10,133 bases of DNA from Clostridia bacterium (lineage in GTDB: Bacteria > Bacillota > Clostridia > Christensenellales > Borkfalkiaceae). A program made the translations under genes and the position numbers. Below, piece by piece: positions 1 to 6,602 of the stretch; the first letter of the stretch is position 1; the number at the start of each line of letters is the position of its first letter. The notes beneath the pieces were generated by a model that ran no database searches, was not told where the DNA came from, and was given only the letters and a program-made list of their open reading frames with translations. The stretch is taken from contig JAGCMG010000126.1 in assembly GCA_017646555.1 (NCBI GenBank), positions 1 to 10,133 on the forward strand, given 5' to 3'.

Positions 1-846
1 ATATTCGGTAAGTTTTTTTATTAATTTGCTTTCAAACTTATCGCGAAGATTTTTTATCTTTTCAGCGTTTTCTAAATATCCGTCGCTTGCTTTTTTTAGC
101 GCAAGCGCCATACCTAAAACACCTGCCACGTTAGTCGTCCCACCACGCTTTTCGCGTTCTTGATGGCCACCTATTATATAGCCGTTAAGTTTTACGCCGT
201 TTTTGCAATAAAGCGCGCCGACACCTTTAGGTCCGTAAAACTTGTGTGAAGATATTACCACCATATCGGCGTCAATTTCTTTAACGTCAATCTTCATAAC
301 GCCAACGGCTTGAACGGCGTCAGTTAAAAATAACGCGCCTACGCTATGCGCTATTTTTGCAATTTGCTTAATCGGCGAAAGCGTGCCAAGTTCGTTATTC
401 GCCGTCATTGCTATAACTAAACCTACGCTATCGTCTATCGCTTTTTCTAAATAATTTAAGTGTATATTGCCACTACTATCAACCGGTATAAATTCTACGA
501 TAACGCCATTTTCACTAAGCGCGCTTAAAGTCGATAAAACGGCTGGGTGCTCGATAGGTAAACTTAAAATTTTATTCTTTTTGCCGTTAAACGCCTTAAC
601 TGCTGAATTGATTGCCCAGTTATCGCCTTCCGTCCCACCCGAAGTAAAATAAATTTCGCTCGGTTTAGCGTTTAACACTTGGGCAACGGTATCGCGCGCA
701 AAATCCACGGCTTGCATAGCCTTTCTACCAAAAGTATGCACGCTGTTAGGGTTGCCGAAATCTTCCGTCATATACGGCACTATTTTATTTAAAACTTCAC
801 GGTCCAACGGTGTGGTTGCCGAATGGTCAAGATAAATCTTTTGCAT
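1..846 (-). CDS. nifS: Cysteine desulfurase, NifS/IscS type (C-terminal part outside the window)
   Basis: A PLP-dependent enzyme that takes sulfur from L-cysteine to form a persulfide used for Fe-S cluster assembly and tRNA thiolation in the cytoplasm. I translated the reverse strand from ATG at 844-846; the frame stays open for 282 residues to the window edge. The N-terminus reads YLDHSATTPLD. Fold-type I landmarks follow in order: SGGTEGDN (about 69-76), EHPAV with the ring-stacking His100, TANNELGT (148-155), TDAVQ with Asp176 and Gln179, and SSHKFYGPKG with the Schiff-base Lys202. RGGTTNVAG (234-242) matches the usual phosphate-region motif. The mobile loop with the catalytic cysteine (near 325-330 in the family) is not in the window, so activity cannot be confirmed. 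A ribosome binding site AAGGGA (853-858) supports the start. Clostridial relatives often precede an iscU/nifU-like gene and mnmA; that flank is not visible. Confidence 0.96.
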   Translation of the reverse strand, partial: MQKIYLDHSATTPLDREVLNKIVPYMTEDFGNPNSVHTFGRKAMQAVDFARDTVAQVLNAKPSEIYFTSGGTEGDNWAINSAVKAFNGKKNKILSLPIEHPAVLSTLSALSENGVIVEFIPVDSSGNIHLNYLEKAIDDSVGLVIAMTANNELGTLSPIKQIAKIAHSVGALFLTDAVQAVGVMKIDVKEIDADMVVISSHKFYGPKGVGALYCKNGVKLNGYIIGGHQEREKRGGTTNVAGVLGMALALKKASDGYLENAEKIKNLRDKFESKLIKKLTEY

Positions 847-864
847 AAATTTTCCCTTTTTTAA

Positions 865-893
865 ATTGTATAATATTTTTAAAAATTAGTCAA
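865..893 (-). promoter_or_regulatory. Sigma-A promoter of the cysteine desulfurase gene
   Basis: Reading the reverse strand, TTGACT (888-893) is followed after exactly 17 bases by TACAAT (865-870), one mismatch from consensus in each hexamer. The predicted start of transcription is near 857-858. The ribosome binding site (853-858) would then sit at the very 5' end of the message, giving a leader of only about a dozen bases. No terminator is visible between this promoter and the gene upstream (920-1603), so some read-through is also possible. Confidence 0.7.
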
Positions 894-919
894 TACATTT
901 ATCTTGATTACCCTATTTT

Positions 920-1603
920 CTAATTGATTTTACTTATTTCTTCCTCTTTTTTGAAAAACGCAAACGCTGTATCTTTACTATTTATCAGCATTGATAATCT
1001 ACTAATTTCACTTTTTAAAAAGGCGTTTTCTTTTTTTAGTTCGCTATTTTCTGCTTTGACTTTTTTCGCTATTCTCTCAATTAGCGCGTTTATTTCGTCT
1101 TTAACTTTATTCACCCCGTACTCGATAGGCGCGCCCGTTTTAGAAAAAATAGGGATTTTAACACCACACTCTTTTTCTATTTCCGTTTTTATATCACCTA
1201 TTAAACTTTCGTTATTTTTTAATACTGCGCGATATTTATTTTGATATCTTAACGCCGTTTTGCCGTCGCCGTTAGCAATTTTATAAACGGCACTACGCGT
1301 TGAACGGGTATTTAACCTTTCAAGCATAATTTTTTTAATAAGTGCCCGCTCGTTTTCCTTGGTGAACTTATCTGCCTTATTAGTCTTAAATTCCACGCCA
1401 TTTAAGTACTTGTTTTTAAAATCGGTATCGGTTTCGGCGCGCTTTGAAATAGCGTAATAAAGGTTTCTTATCGTGCCTGCCGATTTGTTTTCTTTTAACG
1501 CAAATTCTCTAAATACTGCCGTTAAATTTTTGTTTTTGCTTGTTTTTATATGTTCGATAAGTTTTATCATAAGTTCGTCGTCATAGCCGTAAATTAAGTT
1601 CAT
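920..1603 (-). CDS. Putative Myb/SANT-like DNA-binding protein with C-terminal coiled coil
   Basis: A 227-residue, Lys/Glu-rich, soluble protein without signal peptide or membrane segment. Residues about 6-53 look like a three-helix Myb/SANT-type domain: an acidic first helix (YDDELMIKLIEHI), a second helix (LTAVFREFAL) and a recognition-type helix (SAGTIRNLYYAISKR). Residues about 80-130 may be a second helical module of similar layout ending in LRYQNKYRAVL. Residues about 164-210 are a heptad-patterned coiled coil (INALIERIAKKV, LKKENAFLKSEISRL), probably for dimerisation. This layout recalls the prespore regulator RsfA family, where an N-terminal Myb-like domain precedes a leucine zipper. 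That link is inference from pattern, and the usual tryptophans are replaced by tyrosine. The start is supported by AAAGGAG (1611-1617), eight bases before ATG. It is transcribed divergently from the orphan gene at 1676, which it might regulate. Stop is TAG; no terminator is visible after it. Confidence 0.6.
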   Translation of the reverse strand: MNLIYGYDDELMIKLIEHIKTSKNKNLTAVFREFALKENKSAGTIRNLYYAISKRAETDTDFKNKYLNGVEFKTNKADKFTKENERALIKKIMLERLNTRSTRSAVYKIANGDGKTALRYQNKYRAVLKNNESLIGDIKTEIEKECGVKIPIFSKTGAPIEYGVNKVKDEINALIERIAKKVKAENSELKKENAFLKSEISRLSMLINSKDTAFAFFKKEEEISKIN

Positions 1604-1636
1604 TTTTGTTCTCCTTTATTTTCGTTACTTTACTTA

Positions 1637-1668
1637 TTGACATTAAAAAATGCTTTTATACATATATT
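1637..1668 (+). promoter_or_regulatory. Possible promoter of the plus-strand orphan gene
   Basis: A perfect TTGACA (1637-1642) stands 39 bases before the likely ATG at 1676. The best -10 match is TATATT (1663-1668), but the spacer would be 20 bases, which is long; at 17-18 bases the match is poor (ACATAT or CATATA). If the downstream -10 is used, transcription would start within a few bases of the ATG. The TTG inside this hexamer could be misread as a start codon for a 316-residue form; a promoter role is more likely because no ribosome binding site precedes it. Confidence 0.35.
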
Positions 1669-1675
1669 TATAAAG

Positions 1676-2587
1676 ATGTATATAAATTCGGAAAAAAATT
1701 CTATAATATGCACCGATAAAAAGCAACTCGTTTCCACGGGCGAAAACTTGTTTTTTGACGCGCCGTTATTCATCAATATTTTTTACCCCGACGGCTCTTT
1801 ATGTGATAGCGCCGTTAAATGCGAAAACGGGTATATTCGCGCAAAGAATACTGCGTTTATCGACCTAAAAAAAGACGCGCTTTTATGCTTTTTTAAGCGT
1901 AATATTTTTGCTGGCTTTAAACTTTTAGCGCAAAGTTTTACCGATATTAAAGTTAGCGTTTATATCGATAACGGATTAAAAGTTTTAATTGATACTAATA
2001 AGGAAAGTGAAATTTTTTGCTATAATTTTTTAGAAAGTAACGCTAAAATTCACACCGAATATATAAGTAATTTCGCCGTCGTTTTTATCTATTTTAGTGT
2101 GGCTAAAAAGTTAGCTGTTTTTATGGTAAAAGATATAATCGAAGAAATTTTATTTACCGATTGCGTAAACTTTTCGTTAAATAACACGCTGACCGTTATT
2201 GAGCATTTTAAAGATATCGGCTTACATAAACGCGTGACGGAATACTTTTTTAAGGGCGATAGGCTAATAGTAAAAGGGCAAAAAGTTAGCGCGACTTTAG
2301 ACGAATACCCCTTTAATCTTAAAAGCAAACTTTTGCCGATTGCCTTTTTAGAAGAATTTTTAATAGGTGGCGATTTTGAGTTCTTTTTATCAAGCGAGTT
2401 AAAAGAAAAAACCCACCTTTTAAGTGGGTATTTAGGTTGTTTTAACGCCGTTATGCCGTCGCCTTTTAACACCGACGAAATAGGGCTTATTTATAAAAGT
2501 GAAGATAACGGTTTTGACTACACGGTTAAATATATATCGTTTGATATTACCGACGGAAAAATAACTAACTTTAATCTAAGCGATTAA
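1676..2587 (+). CDS. Hypothetical protein, unknown function (orphan plus-strand gene)
   Basis: I do not recognise this 303-residue protein and see no catalytic motif. It has no signal peptide or clear transmembrane helix; the most hydrophobic stretch (YISNFAVVFIYFSVAKKLAVFMV region) continues into charged sequence and looks like buried strands. The composition is rich in Phe, Ile, Leu and Lys with alternating polar and hydrophobic residues, suggesting a mainly beta fold. The C-terminal half ends in a pattern of repeated strands (YTVKYISFDITDGKITNFNLS). The frame could be opened from TTG at 1637, but that codon is part of a TTGACA hexamer; ATG at 1676 is preferred. Neither start has a convincing ribosome binding site, unlike every other gene here, so leaderless or weak translation is possible. 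Codon choice resembles its neighbours, with no sign of recent transfer. It is the only plus-strand gene, divergent from the Myb-like gene and convergent with the cyclophilin lipoprotein gene. Confidence 0.7.
   Translation: MYINSEKNSIICTDKKQLVSTGENLFFDAPLFINIFYPDGSLCDSAVKCENGYIRAKNTAFIDLKKDALLCFFKRNIFAGFKLLAQSFTDIKVSVYIDNGLKVLIDTNKESEIFCYNFLESNAKIHTEYISNFAVVFIYFSVAKKLAVFMVKDIIEEILFTDCVNFSLNNTLTVIEHFKDIGLHKRVTEYFFKGDRLIVKGQKVSATLDEYPFNLKSKLLPIAFLEEFLIGGDFEFFLSSELKEKTHLLSGYLGCFNAVMPSPFNTDEIGLIYKSEDNGFDYTVKYISFDITDGKITNFNLSD
2405..2429 (-). terminator. Intrinsic terminator on the antisense strand inside the orphan gene
   Basis: On the reverse strand, ACCCACTT pairs with AGGTGGGT (one T-G pair) around an AAA loop, an 8-bp stem, and TTTTTT follows directly, then CTTTT. 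It lies in the coding sequence of the plus-strand gene, about 180 bases beyond the main terminator at 2601-2630. On the plus strand the hairpin has no U-tract, so it would not stop sense transcription. It may be a fail-safe against transcripts running on from the cyclophilin gene; function is inferred. Confidence 0.5.
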
Positions 2588-2600
2588 AAATATTCAAACA

Positions 2601-2630
2601 AAAAAGCCACTTAAAAAAGTGGCTTTTAAT
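2601..2630. terminator. Bidirectional intrinsic terminator between convergent genes
   Basis: A perfect 11-bp inverted repeat, AAAAGCCACTT (2602-2612) and AAGTGGCTTTT (2617-2627), encloses an AAAA loop. Its A-rich left flank and T-rich right flank give a U-tract in both directions. It lies 14 bases after the stop of the plus-strand gene and just beyond the stop of the minus-strand cyclophilin gene, so it can end both transcripts. Confidence 0.9.
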
Positions 2631-2643
2631 TTTAATTATTTAA

Positions 2644-3585
2644 TTAGTCGTCAATTACGATTGAAGAAATAACTACTCTGTATTCGTACTTAGGAAGAGT
2701 AATAGTATTTTCAGAATACTTGGCAAGAGTTTTCCCTTCAACCTTATCGTCAGAAGTAGGTGAGTAAACTTTTGTCCAAAGTTTTTCATCCGTTTCAGAA
2801 TTGTTATCATCTTCTAAAGTATCGTAATTATAGTAAGTTGCGCCGTCACGAACTTCTACCTTATCAGCGTAATCATCAGAATTTAAGATGACTTTTACAA
2901 ATTCGCCGTCACCATCGATATAGTAGAAAATGTGATAAGATTCGGTATTGTCAAGGTCGGTCCAGTTAACCAACTTGTTTTCAGCACTTGATGAGTTAGC
3001 AACTCTCTTGAAAGATGCAAGACTATCACTACTTAAAACGCCCACTACTGCAACGGTAGTACCACCGTTAATATTATCAATGAACGCAGTACCGTTAAGG
3101 GTTGACATAAGGTTTGACATTGAAGAAGTTTCATGCCCACCGTTTTTAAAGTCTTCATTAGCATCCCACCATCTAAACGCACAAATGTTACCAACGGTAT
3201 CTCTTAAATCAGAACCACTTACACCACCGAGTGGGTATTCGACTTTAATATAGTCAATAGCGATAGGATTTTCAATAAAATTGCCGTTAGCGTCATACTT
3301 ATATTCACCAACAAGCGCCGTTGATTGACCACCTACCGTAAAGTGATAATACGGTGCGTTGGTGTAATAGCCTTTTTTAGCAAGGTTGATAAACTGCTCG
3401 GTTGATTCAGGTGCTAAATGACGATAGAAAGTGTAATCTAAAGTAACCGTTTCAACTGCTTTATCTGGGTTGTAAATTTGAACCTTTATTTTAACGCTTA
3501 CTAAATCTTCCCCACAAGCCGTCATTGAAAAACAGCAAATAACTGAAAGAACTAAAAGCATTATTACGGAAATAATTTTTTTCAT
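2644..3585 (-). CDS. Lipoprotein with degenerate cyclophilin-type peptidyl-prolyl isomerase domain
   Basis: A 313-residue exported protein. Residues 1-23 are a lipoprotein signal (basic MKK, hydrophobic core) ending in MTAC, so Cys24 is the likely lipidated residue anchoring it to the outer face of the membrane. From about 31 the sequence follows the cyclophilin fold: TLDYTFYRHLAPESTEQFINLAKKGYY (48-74) matches the usual stretch with the conserved APxTxxNF core, and GTAFIDNINGGTTVAVVGVL matches the late LDGxxTVFGxV segment. The family's catalytic FHR is replaced by YYHFTVGGQ (79-87): the arginine is missing. The FANxGPNTNGSQFFI-type region is also not recognisable, and about 100 residues of acidic, Tyr/Asp-rich sequence are added at the C-terminus. 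Isomerase activity is therefore doubtful; a binding or chaperone role is possible. AGGAG (3591-3595) sets the start. It has its own promoter (3625-3653) and shares the terminator at 2601-2630. Confidence 0.82.
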   Translation of the reverse strand: MKKIISVIMLLVLSVICCFSMTACGEDLVSVKIKVQIYNPDKAVETVTLDYTFYRHLAPESTEQFINLAKKGYYTNAPYYHFTVGGQSTALVGEYKYDANGNFIENPIAIDYIKVEYPLGGVSGSDLRDTVGNICAFRWWDANEDFKNGGHETSSMSNLMSTLNGTAFIDNINGGTTVAVVGVLSSDSLASFKRVANSSSAENKLVNWTDLDNTESYHIFYYIDGDGEFVKVILNSDDYADKVEVRDGATYYNYDTLEDDNNSETDEKLWTKVYSPTSDDKVEGKTLAKYSENTITLPKYEYRVVISSIVIDD

Positions 3586-3624
3586 ATATACTCCTACTTA
3601 TAAAATATCATTTTATACCTACTT

Positions 3625-3653
3625 ATTTTACTAAAAATATTTGAACTTGTCAA
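3625..3653 (-). promoter_or_regulatory. Sigma-A promoter of the cyclophilin-like lipoprotein gene
   Basis: On the reverse strand a perfect TTGACA (3648-3653) is followed, after 17 bases, by TAAAAT (3625-3630). Transcription would begin near 3618, giving a leader of about 33 bases that contains the ribosome binding site at 3591-3595. The terminator of the upstream gene (3731-3762) isolates this unit. Confidence 0.8.
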
Positions 3654-3703
3654 CGCTTATTTTTAATTATTGCAACATTAGATTGCATTTATAAGATTTT
3701 TTT

Positions 3704-3715
3704 GTCAATATTGAC
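3704..3715. other. 12-bp perfect palindrome upstream of the cyclophilin-like gene promoter
   Basis: GTCAATATTGAC is its own reverse complement. It lies about 50 bases upstream of the -35 box of the 3625-3653 promoter. It could be an operator for a dimeric regulator; there is no direct evidence, and AT-rich DNA produces some such palindromes by chance. Confidence 0.25.
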
Positions 3716-3730
3716 GCTTTTTTAATTAAA

Positions 3731-3762
3731 AAATTAAAGGAAGCCTTTATTAGACTTCCTTT
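3731..3762 (-). terminator. Intrinsic terminator of the leucine-rich-repeat lipoprotein gene
   Basis: On the reverse strand AAAGGAAG pairs with CTTCCTTT (8 bp; arms 3755-3762 and 3736-3743) around an 11-base loop, followed by AATTTTTT. It starts five bases after the TAG stop at 3768-3770. Confidence 0.8.
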
Positions 3763-3767
3763 TTTTG

Positions 3768-6359
3768 CTACGCTTTGTAGTAGTAATAAGTGTTATAATC
3801 GGTAAAGTTCTTGTAATACGATAAGGTGCTACCCCCCGTGTAATTGCTTGAAGTCGTATAATACCAACCACTATAATTAATGTTGATAGATACTGAGTTC
3901 ATAGCCGTACACTTATAGAAACTTGCTTTACCGATTTTTGTTACGCTTGCTGGAATATTAACGCTCGTTAATTTTGAACAGTAACTAAAAACGTAATCGT
4001 CTAAAGTTTCTAATCCTACGTTTATCGTTACGGTTTTTAAACTTGAACAAGAATAGAACGCGCGATTATTGACGGTTTTTACCGTTGAACTAAAGGTAAT
4101 CGAAACGATATTTGAATTACAATAGAACGCTCTCGTGCCAATTTTAGTTATACCGCTCGGTAAAACTAAATTTGTTGCCGTTCCTGAATAACCAATTAAA
4201 ATAACTTCTTGTCCGTGAGTTATCGTAAGGAAACCGTTTGCGTCCGTCACGATTTTTGACTCTGTATAATCGCTTTCGTTATTAGAAACTACCGACGCGT
4301 AATACGCTATATACCCGTTATCGCTTGAGCCTTCAACGAAAGTTAAATTAGATTTATTTATAACTTCAGATAATTTGTTGCAACCTTCAAAAGCCGAACT
4401 ACCTATATTATTTACGCCCGTTCCTACGATAACCGTTCTTAACTCAACACAATCGCTGAAAGCGTAACTACCTATTTCAGTAATGCTATTTGGAATAGAA
4501 ATTTCATTAAATCTACAATAAGAAAACGCTTTATACCCTATGTTTTTTACGCTGTTTGGAATAGTTAATTTAGTAACTACAGCCTTAAATCCCGAACCAT
4601 TATAGAACGCATAGTTATTGATTTTGGTAATACCGGTTGGCAAAGTGAGTTCGGTTAAAACGCCGTTATATTCAACTAAAATAACTTCGTTATCAAGTCT
4701 AATTATAACGAATTCGTCTTCAATAGAAACTTTTGACACATAGTTATCGTCTTTATTAGATATTGTAAGCGCGTTTTCACCTAAATAACCGTTTGCGCCG
4801 TTTGCACCGCTTTCTTTAGTTATTACTAAATTCGATTTATTGATAATTTCAACAAGACGATAGCAAAGACAAAATGCATCTTCGCCAATTTCCGTTACGT
4901 TCTTGCCAAGCGTTAAGGTCGCTATGCTTTCACAAGTAAGGAAAGCGTTTTCGCCAATTTTCGTTACCCCGTCGCCGATAATAACTTCGGTTAAAGCATA
5001 ACAGTTATCAAACGCGTTGTCACAAATTTCAGTTACGCTATTAGAAATGACTACTTTTTGAAGTTTTTTAATCGCTTCCTTATTACAGAATAAGAAGTGA
5101 TTACCAATCTTAGTTATATCGTCAGGAACTATTAATTCCGTCATAGGTTTATTAAGCGCGAAAAGAATTTTATCGTTACCACTTGTTATCGTCATAAGAC
5201 CGTTACTATCAGTGACGATAGCCGATGGACAATATTCGTTAGTATTTACAATCCTATGCGCGTATTCCCCTAAATAACCGTATTGACCGTTTTCACCCGT
5301 CGTTTTTGTTATTTCAAAGTGCGAAGAATAATTGATTACTTCAACAAGTCGATAGCAATCTCTAAACGCATCAGAATAAATATTTTCTACACTTGCAGGT
5401 ATTTCTATCGAAATTAAATTGTGGCAATATTGAAATGCCCCACTGCCTATGGTTTTTATCGTGCTTGGTAAATGAACTTTCGTTAACTTTTCTTTGTACG
5501 AAAAACCTCCACCAGTAATGATAGTTACAGGCGCGCCTTGATAGGTTGACGCTATAAAAATTTCACTATCTTCACAATCGTCGATTTGAACGGAAACGTT
5601 TTGGTCATCAAACTTTATATACCATAAACCTTTGGTTTGATATTCGTTACAGTCTTTACAAATACCTTCAACGAAATTATGATAAGGGCTAACGTCCCCA
5701 ATAGAGAACGGTTCCGTACCCTTTTCCCCACACACGCAAGAGAAATAATACATTTCAGCGTGTTGACAAGTTGCTTTTTCTATTAAATATTTTTCGTCGG
5801 TGTTTCTTTGGTCAAAATGGTGGTCGTCAAAATCACCCCAAGCCGTGTTACAATCTAAACAAGTTGCTTTTTGAACGCAAGTCGCTACACCCCCGTTACA
5901 ATCTTCTATTTCAAAGTGTTCGGCGCTGTTTTTACATACTCTTTTATGAGTATCGTCCCCTTGCGAAACCCACGCATTATAATCGTGCGTTAAACTTAAA
6001 TCACCGCTTTCAAAGGTTAAAGTGCCTTTTTCACCACAAGTACAAGTGTAATAATAGGTCGCTTTACTTACGCAAGTTGCGCTTGTCGCTTTGTTTTCTT
6101 CACTATCAACGGCTTGGTCGAATACGCACGTATGACCGGTATCACCACCAGTGTTACCACTATCACCACCCGCATTATCACCGTTGTTATCGCCCGAGTT
6201 GTTGCCTGAGTTATCGCCGTTATCATCATCTACGTCGCCTGATGAAGTTCCACCGTTTGTGGTCGGTGGGGTTTCATCATCATCACAAGCAATAAAAAAA
6301 CATAATGATAAGCAAATGATAAGTACAAGTGAAAGTAAAACTAAAATCTTTCTTTTCAT
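3768..6359 (-). CDS. BspA-type leucine-rich-repeat surface lipoprotein with Cys-rich modules
   Basis: An 863-residue exported protein, probably a cell-surface adhesin or ligand-binding protein. Residues 1-24 are a lipoprotein signal ending in FIAC, so Cys25 is the likely lipid anchor. Residues about 26-75 are a flexible linker rich in Gly, Asn, Asp and Ser. Residues 76 to about 240 hold Cys-rich sequence with two clear copies of a unit built around ATC, YYxxCxCGEKGT, a GD pair and a His-aromatic pair (about 76-128 and 180-230); the cysteines may bind metal or form disulfides. From about 245 to 825 there are many LRR_5 repeats of the type LxxIxIPxSVxxIGxxAFxxC, arranged in three larger units (see 3960-5357). 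The end (about 830-863) is Tyr-rich, with no LPXTG motif, consistent with lipid anchoring. Start chosen at ATG 6357-6359 with GAGGGG (6367-6372) seven bases before it; an upstream TTG would overlap this ribosome binding site. A strong promoter and a terminator make it a single-gene unit. The ligand cannot be told. Confidence 0.88.
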   Translation of the reverse strand: MKRKILVLLSLVLIICLSLCFFIACDDDETPPTTNGGTSSGDVDDDNGDNSGNNSGDNNGDNAGGDSGNTGGDTGHTCVFDQAVDSEENKATSATCVSKATYYYTCTCGEKGTLTFESGDLSLTHDYNAWVSQGDDTHKRVCKNSAEHFEIEDCNGGVATCVQKATCLDCNTAWGDFDDHHFDQRNTDEKYLIEKATCQHAEMYYFSCVCGEKGTEPFSIGDVSPYHNFVEGICKDCNEYQTKGLWYIKFDDQNVSVQIDDCEDSEIFIASTYQGAPVTIITGGGFSYKEKLTKVHLPSTIKTIGSGAFQYCHNLISIEIPASVENIYSDAFRDCYRLVEVINYSSHFEITKTTGENGQYGYLGEYAHRIVNTNEYCPSAIVTDSNGLMTITSGNDKILFALNKPMTELIVPDDITKIGNHFLFCNKEAIKKLQKVVISNSVTEICDNAFDNCYALTEVIIGDGVTKIGENAFLTCESIATLTLGKNVTEIGEDAFCLCYRLVEIINKSNLVITKESGANGANGYLGENALTISNKDDNYVSKVSIEDEFVIIRLDNEVILVEYNGVLTELTLPTGITKINNYAFYNGSGFKAVVTKLTIPNSVKNIGYKAFSYCRFNEISIPNSITEIGSYAFSDCVELRTVIVGTGVNNIGSSAFEGCNKLSEVINKSNLTFVEGSSDNGYIAYYASVVSNNESDYTESKIVTDANGFLTITHGQEVILIGYSGTATNLVLPSGITKIGTRAFYCNSNIVSITFSSTVKTVNNRAFYSCSSLKTVTINVGLETLDDYVFSYCSKLTSVNIPASVTKIGKASFYKCTAMNSVSININYSGWYYTTSSNYTGGSTLSYYKNFTDYNTYYYYKA
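3960..5357 (-). repeat. Three tandem super-repeats in the leucine-rich-repeat gene
   Basis: A unit of about 160 residues recurs, beginning at residues 335, 499 and 660 (bases 5357, 4865 and 4382). Each begins CYRLVEVIN, CYRLVEIIN or CNKLSEVIN. Each continues with a loop rich in Gly/Asn/Tyr (GYLGE or GYIAYYA), then a VTDxNGxxTIT-type strand, a TELxLPxGITKI strand and two to four ordinary LRR_5 repeats. The third unit runs into the C-terminal repeats. Copies have diverged at the DNA level, so the duplication appears old. Confidence 0.75.
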
Positions 6360-6387
6360 TACTTTTCCCCTCAAATTTTATACTCTT

Positions 6388-6417
6388 ATTATAATATAGT
6401 TAAACGGTTATTGTCAA
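6388..6417 (-). promoter_or_regulatory. Consensus sigma-A promoter of the leucine-rich-repeat lipoprotein gene
   Basis: On the reverse strand a perfect TTGACA (6412-6417) and a perfect TATAAT (6388-6393) are separated by 18 bases. Transcription would start near 6381, with a leader of about 22 bases holding GAGGGG. Both hexamers are perfect, suggesting strong expression. The 140 bases upstream, to the rplL terminator, hold no gene I can support. Confidence 0.85.
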
Positions 6418-6560
6418 TTTATAATGCTAACAAAAAAATCGCTAAAAATTCGCTTAAACACGCCACGGTTTAATAAAAGCGGACCGTTTTTACGCTATAC
6501 GGTATGATGAAAGTGCACCACGATTAGATATAAAAGCAAAATTTAGTATGGTTTAAAAAT

Positions 6561-6591
6561 AAAAAAGGTTGCCGTTAGGCAACCCTTTTTT
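6561..6591 (-). terminator. Intrinsic terminator closing the rplJ-rplL unit
   Basis: On the reverse strand GGTTGCC pairs with GGCAACC around a four-base loop (TAAC), extended by A-T pairs, and a six-T tract (6561-6566) follows. It lies about 12 bases after the rplL stop. The plus strand also carries six Ts on the other side, so it could work in both directions. Confidence 0.9.
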
Positions 6592-6602
6592 GTAAACTGA
6601 AA

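Noticed and set aside
1637..1675. TTG at 1637 as start of a 316-residue form of the orphan protein
   Set aside because: It coincides with a TTGACA hexamer and has no ribosome binding site; the added residues are AT-driven and look like non-coding sequence.
1604..1675. Possible sporulation sigma-factor promoter (GTATA, then CAATAAG) for the Myb-like gene
   Set aside because: Too few matches to a sigma-F or sigma-G consensus to be told apart from chance in AT-rich DNA.
2089..2472. Minus-strand 127-residue open frame opposite the orphan gene
   Set aside because: No ribosome binding site and Lys/Ser-rich composition typical of an antisense shadow; the terminator at 2405-2429 on that strand lies within its first codons.
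3680..3708. A second TTGACA (3703-3708, minus strand) upstream of the cyclophilin-like gene
   Set aside because: No good -10 box at 16-18 bases; the hexamer is explained by the GTCAATATTGAC palindrome, and a better promoter lies at 3625-3653.
5771..6399. Long plus-strand open frames opposite the lipoprotein gene (His/Arg/Tyr-rich and Ser/Pro-rich)
   Set aside because: They mirror the low-complexity linker and Cys-rich codons on the coding strand and show no ribosome binding site or recognisable domain.
6418..6560. Three alternating ACGGT/ACCGT blocks (6465, 6483, 6499) that could form exclusive hairpins like a riboswitch
   Set aside because: The stems are only 5 bp, the loops long, and the stretch lies upstream of the lipoprotein promoter and after the rplL terminator, so it is in no predicted leader.
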